This document shows, piece after piece, positions 8,157 through 15,900 of a stretch of DNA of 39,756 bases. How positions within the stretch are numbered: the first letter of the stretch is position 1; each line of letters starts with the position of its first letter. The DNA is from Pseudomonas sp. GOM6. GTDB taxonomy: Bacteria; Pseudomonadota; Gammaproteobacteria; Pseudomonadales; Pseudomonadaceae. Where the stretch lies: assembly GCF_029537485.1 (NCBI RefSeq), contig NZ_JARPUS010000025.1, positions 1 through 39,756 on the forward strand, read 5' to 3'. The position numbers and the translations under genes are program-made. The notes under the pieces were generated by a model, which was given only the letters and a program-made list of their open reading frames with translations, was not told the DNA's origin and searched no databases.

Positions 8157-9175
8157 CAGACTTTGCCCCCGAAACGCATGGCCAGGTTTTGCCAGTGCTG
8201 TGGCCACAGGTCACGCGCTACCAGCAGCAGGCTGATGAGCAGGGCGATGGCCAGCGGCCAGGCGTACAGGGCGTGAGCGGGGCGTGCGCGGGTCGGCAGC
8301 TGGGCGGCCGGTTCCAGGCGGTCGAGGGTGTTTTCGATCTCCTGCAGTTCCTCGCTGTTGCGGGCGCGGAAGTACTGGCCGCCGGTCTGCTCGGCGATGG
8401 CGATCAGGGTTGCCTCGTCCAGGTCGACGCCCGGGGTCAGGCCGAGCATGCCCATGATGCCGCTCTGTTCGGGATCGGAGCCGATGCCGATGGTGTAGAT
8501 CTTCACCTTCTGCTCGGCGGCCAGGCGCGCGGCGGTTTTCGGCTCGATCTCGCCGCCGTTGTTGGCGCCGTCGGTGATCAGCACCAGTACGCGGCTGTCG
8601 GCTGGGCGTTCGCGCAGACGCTTGACCGCCAGGCCGATGGCGTCGCCGATGGCGGTCTGTGGGCCGGCGATGTTGATCAGCGCTTCATCCAGCCAGGTGC
8701 GTACGGTCTGGCGGTCGAAGGTCAGTGGTGACTGCAGGTAGGCGCGGCTGCCGAACAGGATCAGGCCGATGCGATCACCGCGACGATCCTCGATGAAGTC
8801 GCCGAACAGCTGCTTGACCAGGGCCAGGCGGGTGATGTCTTCGCCATCCCACTGCATGTCGTCATGCTCCATGGAGCCGGACACGTCCACCGCCAGCAAC
8901 AGGTCGCGGCCACTGGCTGGCAGGGGCAAGGGCTCGCCGACCCATTCCGGGCGGGCCGTCGCCAGCAGCAGGAACAGCCACAGCAGCACGAAAGGCGCCT
9001 GCTGGCGCCAGGCCGGCAGGTTGGCGCGGGCACGGCGGCCGCTGAGGCCTTCCAGTTCGTTGAGGAAGCTGACCTTGAGCGCCGCTTCGCCACTGTCCGC
9101 CGCTGGCAGCAGCAGGCGCAGCAGCCAGGGCAGCGGGGCGAGCAGGAAGACCCAGGGCCAGGCGAACTCAAACAT
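8156..9175 (-). CDS. batA: VWA domain membrane protein BatA
   Basis: A 339-residue inner-membrane protein. Hydrophobic helices lie at about residues 5-24 and 60-73, the VWA domain spans about 90-290, and a C-terminal helix (ALYAWPLAIALLISLLLVAR) anchors the end. The metal-dependent adhesion site is intact: D97-V-S99-G-S101, with 'GPQTAIGDAIG' and 'VLITDGANNGG' supplying the other ligands. This contrasts with the neighbouring BatB-like protein. ATG 9175 overlaps the end of the DUF4381 gene by 8 bases. Intact MIDAS domains in MoxR operons are thought to bind a partner, possibly through the MoxR ATPase; direct function is inferred only from the family. Confidence 0.9.
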   Translation of the reverse strand: MFEFAWPWVFLLAPLPWLLRLLLPAADSGEAALKVSFLNELEGLSGRRARANLPAWRQQAPFVLLWLFLLLATARPEWVGEPLPLPASGRDLLLAVDVSGSMEHDDMQWDGEDITRLALVKQLFGDFIEDRRGDRIGLILFGSRAYLQSPLTFDRQTVRTWLDEALINIAGPQTAIGDAIGLAVKRLRERPADSRVLVLITDGANNGGEIEPKTAARLAAEQKVKIYTIGIGSDPEQSGIMGMLGLTPGVDLDEATLIAIAEQTGGQYFRARNSEELQEIENTLDRLEPAAQLPTRARPAHALYAWPLAIALLISLLLVARDLWPQHWQNLAMRFGGKV

Positions 9176-9662
9176 GCTTGCGAATCCAGATGGCGACGGC
9201 CTGCTGCAGGCCCTCGATGGCCTTGTCGTCGAGGCTGCAATTGGCGCGGTAACCGCCCTCCACCAGGATCATCCAGCGGGTCAGACCGGCGGCCGGGCAG
9301 CGACTGTCGAGAAAGGCTAGCCAGGCGCGCCCGCTCAGGGTGTGACTGTGATCCTGCGGGTAGTGGGCGCGGGCCAGGCGCTTGAGCAGGGCGTTAAGCT
9401 GCTGCAGCCAGGGCCCGGCGGGGGCTCCGTCGTAGGGCTTGGCCAGGCTGCTCAGTTCGTCGAGCGCGGCCTGGCGCAGTGGGTCCAGCGGCTGCTCTGC
9501 CAGTTGTTGCTGACGCCGCCGCGGCAGATAGCGGCGCAGGTACCAGAGCGCCCAGCACAGCAGCGGTAGCAGCACGGCCAGCAACCACCAGCCGGGCGCC
9601 GGCGGCCACCAGGCGACGGGTGGCGGGGCAATGGTCGGTTGCAGCTGATCGAGCGGGTTCAT
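9168..9662 (-). CDS. DUF4381 membrane protein
   Basis: A 164-residue protein with one transmembrane helix (PAPGWWLLAVLLPLLCWALW, about residues 21-40) after a short proline-rich N-terminus, then a basic stretch (RRYLPRRRQQQ) that would face the cytoplasm, and a helical C-terminal domain. It matches DUF4381, found nearly always between DUF58 and VWA genes in MoxR operons. ATG 9662 overlaps the DUF58 stop (ATGA), and the 3' end overlaps batA by 8 bases. No catalytic motif is seen; it is probably a small structural part of the Bat membrane complex. Confidence 0.85.
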   Translation of the reverse strand: MNPLDQLQPTIAPPPVAWWPPAPGWWLLAVLLPLLCWALWYLRRYLPRRRQQQLAEQPLDPLRQAALDELSSLAKPYDGAPAGPWLQQLNALLKRLARAHYPQDHSHTLSGRAWLAFLDSRCPAAGLTRWMILVEGGYRANCSLDDKAIEGLQQAVAIWIRKHV

Positions 9663-10600
9663 GGGCGCTTGCCCGCCTGCGGGCCGCTGAGGTGCTCGCG
9701 TAGCTGTTCCACCAGGTCATGCTCGGTGGACAGCGGTAGCAGGGGCACGCGCAGCTTCTGCGCCAGGCGCTGCCAGCGGGCCTGGCGTTGTTCGGCCTGC
9801 TGCTGGTAAGCGGCGCGCAGGTCGTGGCCGTGGGTGTCCAGCTCCAGCTGCGCGCCATGCTCGGTGAAGCGCAGCAGGCCGGCGGCGGGCAGGCCGTGAT
9901 CCAGCGGGTCGGACACCGGTAGCAGGATCAGGTCGGTATGCCGCGCCAGCAGGCTGAGCTGCTGTTCGGCGGCGTCGTTCAGGGCGCGTTCGTCGCAGAC
10001 GATGATCGCCAGGCTGCCGGGGCGCAGGACCTCGCGGGCGCGGCGCAGGGCCAGGCCGAAGCTGTCGCGGCCGTTCTGCGCCTCGGTGTGCAGGCTCTGG
10101 TTGGCACGAGCCAGGCGGTTGAGCAGCTGCAACAGGCTCTGCTTGCTGCGCCGCGGCTTGATCTCGTGGTGTTCGCTGTCGCCGAATACCAGGCCGCCGA
10201 TGCGGTCGTTGTGCGCCAGCGCGGCCCAGCCGAACAGGCTGGCGGCCTGGGCGGCGAGCACCGATTTGAACTGCAGGGCCGAGCTGAAGAACAGCCGGCG
10301 GCTCTGTTCGACCATGATGAAGATCGGCCGCTCGCGCTCCTCATGGAACAGCTTGGTGTGCGGCTCCTGGGTGCGTGCGGTGACGCGCCAGTCGATGGTG
10401 CGCACGTCGTCGCCGGCCTGGTATACGCGTACCTGGTCGAAGTCGACACCACGGCCACGCAGCTTGGAGTGGTGCAGGCCGATCAGCGGACTGCGCCTGG
10501 CCGGGGTGGAGAACAGCTGCACCTCGCGCACGCGATGGCGCATCTCGATCAGCTCGGCGAGGCTGATGCGGATGCCGGGAGGCGTGGGCTGGGCGTGCAT
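9659..10600 (-). CDS. DUF58 domain protein of the MoxR/Bat operon
   Basis: A 313-residue soluble protein. The DUF58 signature is clear: 'GVDFDQVRVYQAGDDVRTID' followed by 'WRVTARTQEPHTKLFHEERE' (about residues 51-90). A VWA-like C-terminal half follows, with 'PIFIMVEQSRRLFF' in the position of a metal-site strand but without DxSxS. It has no membrane segment, unlike the longer actinobacterial DUF58 proteins. It is coupled to the DUF4381 gene by a 4-base overlap. Upstream, 108 bases with a REP palindrome separate it from moxR. The role is presumed to be an adaptor between the MoxR ATPase and the VWA proteins; this is family-level inference. Confidence 0.88.
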   Translation of the reverse strand: MHAQPTPPGIRISLAELIEMRHRVREVQLFSTPARRSPLIGLHHSKLRGRGVDFDQVRVYQAGDDVRTIDWRVTARTQEPHTKLFHEERERPIFIMVEQSRRLFFSSALQFKSVLAAQAASLFGWAALAHNDRIGGLVFGDSEHHEIKPRRSKQSLLQLLNRLARANQSLHTEAQNGRDSFGLALRRAREVLRPGSLAIIVCDERALNDAAEQQLSLLARHTDLILLPVSDPLDHGLPAAGLLRFTEHGAQLELDTHGHDLRAAYQQQAEQRQARWQRLAQKLRVPLLPLSTEHDLVEQLREHLSGPQAGKRP

Positions 10601-10618
10601 GGCGGATCAGCCGGTAGC

Positions 10619-10667
10619 CCGGATGCAATCCGGGAGCGAGGTGTGACCAATCCCGGATTGCATCCGG
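10619..10667. repeat. REP-type palindrome inside the Bat operon
   Basis: The arms CCGGATGCAATCCGGGA (10619-10635) and TCCCGGATTGCATCCGG (10651-10667) are perfect reverse complements, 17 bp each with a 15-base loop. The sequence and the flanking GTAGC resemble REP elements common in pseudomonads. It lies between moxR and the DUF58 gene. It could stabilise the upstream mRNA or partly stop transcription, lowering expression of the distal Bat genes relative to moxR. No T-run follows on either strand, so it is not an intrinsic terminator. Confidence 0.85.
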
Positions 10668-10708
10668 ATTACGCCTCGCGGCCTGTAGCGTGTGACTTGC
10701 GACCGCAC

Positions 10709-11668
10709 TCAGGCCACCGCCACCACGTCGAGGATGCGCTGGATCACCCGATCCTGGTCGATGCCGGCGGCTTCCGCCTCGAACGACAGGATGATGCGGT
10801 GGCGCAGCACGTCGAACAGCACGGCCTGGATGTCCTCGGGGCTGACGAAGTCGCGGCCGGCCAGCCAGGCGTGAGCGCGGGCGCAGCGGTCGAGGGCGAT
10901 GGAGCCGCGTGGGCTGGCGCCGTAGGCGATCCATTCGGCCAGCTCGGCGTCGTGTTTGGCTGGGGTACGGGTGGCCATGACCAGCTGTACCAGGTATTCC
11001 TCCACCGCATCGGCCATGTACAGACCGAGGATTTCCTGGCGCGCGGCGAAGATCGCCTGCTGGCTGACCCGGTGATCTGGCTTGGCCTCGCCGTGCAGGG
11101 CATCGCCACGGGCCTGGGCGAGGATCTTGCGCTCCACGCTGGAGTCGGGGAAACCGATCTTCACATGCATCAGGAAGCGGTCGAGTTGGGCCTCGGGTAG
11201 CGGGTAGGTGCCTTCCTGTTCGATGGGGTTCTGCGTGGCCATCACCAGGAACAGGGGCGACAGGTCATAGGTGCTGCGGCCGACCGACACCTGGCGCTCG
11301 GCCATGGCTTCGAGCAGCGCCGACTGCACCTTGGCCGGGGCACGGTTGATTTCGTCGGCCAGCACCAGGTTGTGGAAGATCGGCCCCTGCTGGAACACGA
11401 AGCTGCCGGTTTCCGGGCGGTAGATCTCGGTGCCGGTGATGTCGGCGGGCAGCAGGTCGGGGGTGAACTGGATGCGGTGGAACTCCGCCTCCAGGCCTTC
11501 GGCGAGTTCCTTGATGGCCTTGGTCTTGGCCAGGCCGGGGGCGCCTTCGACCAGCATGTGACCGTCCGCCAGCAGGGCGATCAGCAGGCGTTCGATGAGT
11601 TTTTCCTGGCCGAGGATCTGGCTGCCGAGAAATTGCCGCAGCGCGACGAGCGCCTCACGATGTTCCAT
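10709..11668 (-). CDS. moxR: MoxR family AAA+ ATPase
   Basis: A 319-residue AAA+ ATPase. Walker A is EGAPGLAKTK (about 41-50), Walker B is LVLADEIN (101-108), sensor 1 is 'FLVMATQNP', and 'EGTYPLPEAQLDRFL' is the signature of the MoxR branch. The C-terminal lid carries 'YGASPRGSIALDRCARAHAW'. MoxR proteins act as chaperone-like ATPases that activate partners, often with VWA proteins encoded beside them, as here. ATG 11668 has AGGA 8 bases upstream; the longer frame starting at 11758 has no ribosome site. It is probably the first gene of the operon, with the promoter in 11669-11830, where an ACCCG-N2-CGGGT palindrome (11710-11721) is visible. Confidence 0.92.
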   Translation of the reverse strand: MEHREALVALRQFLGSQILGQEKLIERLLIALLADGHMLVEGAPGLAKTKAIKELAEGLEAEFHRIQFTPDLLPADITGTEIYRPETGSFVFQQGPIFHNLVLADEINRAPAKVQSALLEAMAERQVSVGRSTYDLSPLFLVMATQNPIEQEGTYPLPEAQLDRFLMHVKIGFPDSSVERKILAQARGDALHGEAKPDHRVSQQAIFAARQEILGLYMADAVEEYLVQLVMATRTPAKHDAELAEWIAYGASPRGSIALDRCARAHAWLAGRDFVSPEDIQAVLFDVLRHRIILSFEAEAAGIDQDRVIQRILDVVAVA

Positions 11669-11832
11669 CGGGATGGTTCCTGGAAAGGGACTGACTGGGC
11701 GCCGAATACACCCGTTCGGGTAGGCAACTTTACTGCATTGGCGGCGTGACTGGCACACCTCGGCGTTCGGCAGTGCAGACCAGTTCCGCTTGCCCCGCCG
11801 CGGGGCGCCTCAAACAGACGTTGGCATGGCCG

Positions 11833-12663
11833 TTAAGTTCTGCTCGGGGCGTGCAGAGCGGGCAGCGGCGTGGTGCAGCTCAGGCCGCTGCTGGCGGGCG
11901 CTGGGCCGCGTATATCCGGTGCGCCGAACAGACGCACCGCCAGGTAGTAGACGAAGGCGGGCAGGCGGCCCATGCCGGCCTCGCGCAGCATGCGCAGGAA
12001 CAGCAGGTCGGCCTCGTGCTTGGCCACCGGGGCGACGTTGAGGTACTGGTACAGGGCGTCGTGGATCAGGCTGGCGGGATGGGCCAGGGGCCAGAACACG
12101 TCGTGCTCGACCGCCTCGCCGGCGCGCAGACCGAGTACCCGGTGGCGCTTCTCCCACCAGTCCGGGGTGCCGATGATGGCCAGCCAGTAGAACGGCACCT
12201 TGGGTGTGCAGCCGTCCCAGGCGTAGGTCTGGGGACGGGCGAAGTCGTAGCGCACCTCGCCGCGCTGCAGGTCGACCTGGGAGTGCCCGGGGTTGACCAT
12301 CAGCAGGCCGTCGTGGATCAGCAGCCACTCGCTGTAGAAGTAGCGCCCGGCGAACTCAGGGCAGTGGCGCAGGAAGGGCTGGTCGATGAAGTTCAGCCAG
12401 GGGCCGACATGGTCGCGACAGGGAAAGCCCCACTTGGCCTGGTCGCGGGCCAGGGCCGCCTCGGCGCGGCGCTGGCGTTCTTTTCGGCCGACCCAGCGCG
12501 GCAGCAGCACGCCGAGGTACACCGGCACGCCGGCCCACAGCAGCGGCTTGATCAGTGCCGGATACAGCCAGGCGGCCAGGCCGAGCAGGGCCAGGCCGAT
12601 GGCGGTGATCAGCAGGTTGCCGTAGTGGCGGATCAGCGAGCGGGTGAGGTGTGGGTACTGCAT
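11833..12663 (-). CDS. DUF1353 family membrane protein
   Basis: A 276-residue protein. Two N-terminal hydrophobic segments (about residues 17-34 and 38-53: 'LLITAIGLALLGLAAWLYPA', 'LIKPLLWAGVPVYLGVLLP') precede a soluble domain with 'YTKV'-like strands and 'HPASLIHDALYQYLN' (about 200). This His-Asp segment is the hallmark of DUF1353, a family also found in phages and of unknown activity. Three in-frame ATGs (12684, 12672, 12663) are possible. I prefer 12663 because AGGA lies 9 bases upstream, while AGGA abuts 12672. It precedes moxR on the same strand with a 164-base gap that holds a GC palindrome (11792-11806). A separate transcript seems likely. Confidence 0.8.
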   Translation of the reverse strand: MQYPHLTRSLIRHYGNLLITAIGLALLGLAAWLYPALIKPLLWAGVPVYLGVLLPRWVGRKERQRRAEAALARDQAKWGFPCRDHVGPWLNFIDQPFLRHCPEFAGRYFYSEWLLIHDGLLMVNPGHSQVDLQRGEVRYDFARPQTYAWDGCTPKVPFYWLAIIGTPDWWEKRHRVLGLRAGEAVEHDVFWPLAHPASLIHDALYQYLNVAPVAKHEADLLFLRMLREAGMGRLPAFVYYLAVRLFGAPDIRGPAPASSGLSCTTPLPALHAPSRT

Positions 12664-12923
12664 GGAATCCATTCCTGCGAGCATGCGCGCGCACCATAGC
12701 AGCTCTCTGCACGGCCATGGAACCTGGAGGCAGGCCGTCTGCTGATGAACGAATATGTCGCAGCGCCGCAATCCAGAGCGCCGGGCTGCCGCTAAGCTGG
12801 TTATGACCTATGAGTCCCTGTGCGCACTGGCAGGTTCTATCAATCGCCTAGACTGCATAGGCATCTGATCTGCAGTGCGTCTCTCCGGCACCTGACGAAT
12901 AACAAGCCAAGCGGAGCATCACC
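12664..12923. other. Divergent intergenic region upstream of gdhB
   Basis: This 260-base spacer between the divergent DUF1353 gene and gdhB must hold promoters for both. I see a short inverted repeat GCCTA-N7-TAGGC at about 12846-12862 and the gdhB ribosome site GGAG near 12913. No -10/-35 pair or sigma-54 site is convincing enough to place. Confidence 0.5.
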
Positions 12924-15900
12924 ATGGCGTTCTTCACCGCGGCCAGCAAAGCCGACTTCCAGCAACAACTGCAAGCGGTACTGGCTCAGCACCTCGGCGA
13001 CAAGGCGCTGCCACAAGTCGCGCTGTTCGCCGAGCAGTTCTTCGGCATCGTATCTCTCGACGAATTGACCCAGCGCCGCCTGAGCGACCTGGCCGGCTGC
13101 ACCCTGTCTTCCTGGCGTCTGCTGGAGCGATTCGATGCAGCCAAGCCGGAGGTGCGGGTGTACAACCCGGACTACGAGAAGCATGGCTGGCAGTCGACCC
13201 ATACCGCGGTGGAGGTGCTGCATCTGGACCAGCCGTTCCTGGTCGACTCGGTACGCATGGAGCTGAACCGTCGCGGCTACAGCATCCACACCCTGCAAAA
13301 CAGCGTGTTCAGCGTGAAGCGCAACAAGAGCGGCGAGCGCCAGGAACTGCTGCCGCGCGGTACCACCGGCAAGGACATCCAGCAGGAAGCGCTGATGTAC
13401 CTGGAGATCGACCGCTGTGCCGGCGCCAGCGAGCTGCGCGCCCTGGAGAAGGCACTGTACGAGGTGCTGGAAGAAGTCCGTCTGGCGGTATCCGACTTTG
13501 CGCCGATGAAGGCCAAGGCGGCGCAACTGCTGGAGTGGCTGGGCAAGGCCAAGCTCAAGGTCGACGGCGCCGAGCTGGCCGAGATCAAGACCTTCCTCGC
13601 CTGGCTGCTGGACAACCACTTCACCTTCCTCGGCTACGAGGAGTTCACCGTGGTCGAGGAGAAGGACGGCGGCCATCTGGTGTACGACGAAAGCTCCCTG
13701 CTGGGCCTGTCCCGTCGGCTGCGTAGCGGGCTGAAAAAGGAAGAGCTGCATATCGAACCGGAAGCCGTGCAGTACCTGCGCGAGCCGCAGCTGCTGTCCT
13801 TTGCCAAGGCCGCCACGCCGAGCCGCGTGCACCGTCCGGCCTACCCGGACTTCGTCTCCATCCGCGAGCTGGATGCCAAGGGCAAGGTCATCAAGGAATG
13901 CCGCTTCATGGGCCTGTACACCTCCTCGGTGTATGCCCAGAGCGTCAGTCGCATTCCTTATATCCGTCGCAAGGTCGATGAGATCGCCGAGCGCTCCGGT
14001 TTCGATCGCCAGGCGCACCTGGGCAAGGAGCTGGAACAGGTGCTGGAAGTGCTGCCGCGCGATGACCTGTTCCAGACGCCGGTCGACGAACTGTTCAACA
14101 CCGCCATCTCCATCGTGCAGATCCAGGAGCGCAACAAGCTGCGCCTGTTCATCCGTCGCGACCCCTATGGCCGCTTCGCCTACTGCCTGGCCTATGTACC
14201 GCGCGATGTTTACTCCACCGAGACGCGGGTGAAGATCGAGCAGATTCTTATGGAGCGCCTGGGCGCCAGCGACTGCGAGTTCTGGACCTACTTCTCCGAG
14301 TCGGTGCTGGCGCGGGTGCAGTTCATCCTCAAGGTCGACCCGAAGAACCGCGTACAGATCGACCAGGCGCGCATCGAGAAGGAGGTCGTGCAGGCCTGCC
14401 GTTCCTGGAAGGACGATTACGCCAGCCTGGTGGTGGAGAGCTTCGGCGAGGCCCAGGGCACCCAGGTGCTGGCCGACTTCCCGCAGGGCTTCCCGGCGGG
14501 TTACCGCGAGCGTTTCGCCCCGCATTCGGCGGTAGTGGACATGCAGCACCTGTTCAGCCTGTCCGACTCGCGCCAGCTGGTGATGAGCTTTTACCAGCCG
14601 CTGGCCCAGAGCGAGAGCCAGCTGCACTGCAAGCTGTACCATGCCGACACGCCGCTGCCGCTGTCGGACGTATTGCCGATCCTGGAAAACCTCGGCCTGC
14701 GCGTGCTTGGTGAGTTCCCTTACAAGCTGCGCCGCGAGGATGGCCGCGAGTTCTGGATTCACGATTTCGCCTTTACCGCTGCCGAAGGGGTCAATGTCGA
14801 TATCCAGCAACTCAACGACACCCTGCAGGATGCCTTCGTGCAGATCGTCGGTGGCGCGGCGGAGAACGACGGCTTCAACCGTCTGGTGCTGACCGCTTCG
14901 ATGCCCTGGCGTGACGTGGCGCTGCTGCGTGCCTATGCCCGCTATCTGAAGCAGATCCGCCTGGGCTTCGACCTGAGCTACATCGCTGCGACCCTGGTCA
15001 ACCATGCCGACATCGCCAAGGAACTGGTGCGCCTGTTCCGCACCCGTTTCTACCTGGCGCGCAAGCTCAGCGCCGAGGATCTCGAAGACAAGCAGCAGAA
15101 GCTGGAGCAGGCGATTCTCGCCGCGCTGGACAATGTCGCGGTGCTCAACGAAGACCGCATCCTGCGCCGCTACCTGGACCTGATCAAAGCCACCCTGCGC
15201 ACCAACTTCTTCCAGAGCGCTGCCGATGGCCAGCCCAAGCATTACTTCAGCTTCAAGATCAGCCCGCGCTTGATTCCGGAAATCCCGCGGCCGGTGCCCA
15301 AGTACGAGATCTTCGTCTACTGCCCGCGCGTCGAGGGTGTGCACCTGCGCTTCGGCGACGTCGCTCGCGGCGGCTTGCGCTGGTCCGATCGCGAGGAAGA
15401 CTTCCGTACCGAGGTGCTGGGCCTGGTCAAGGCGCAGCAGGTGAAGAACGCGGTGATCGTGCCGATGGGCGCCAAGGGCGGTTTCGTACCACGTAAGCTG
15501 CCGCTGGGTGGCAGCCGTGACGAGATCCAGGCCGAGGGTATCGCCTGCTACCGCATCTTCATCAGCGGCCTGCTGGACATCACCGACAACCTCAAGGAAG
15601 GCAAGGTCGTGCCGCCGGAGAACGTCGTGCGTCACGATCCGGATGACCCCTACCTGGTGGTGGCGGCCGACAAGGGCACCGCGACCTTCTCCGACATCGC
15701 CAACGGCATCGCCCAGGAGTACGGCTTCTGGCTGGGCGACGCGTTCGCCTCGGGTGGCTCGGCTGGCTATGACCACAAGGGCATGGGCATCACCGCCAAG
15801 GGCGGCTGGGTGTCGGTGCAGCGTCACTTCCGCGAGCGTGGCATCGACGTGCAGAAGGACGAAACCACGGTCATCGGTATCGGCGACATGGCCGGCGACG

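Noticed and set aside
11792..11806. GCCCCGC-C-GCGGGGC palindrome as a terminator for the DUF1353 gene
   Set aside because: There is no T-run on either strand and the loop is too short for the full stem; kept only as a remark.
12846..12862. GCCTA-N7-TAGGC dyad as a specific gdhB operator
   Set aside because: Only 5-bp arms; such dyads are expected by chance in a window this size.
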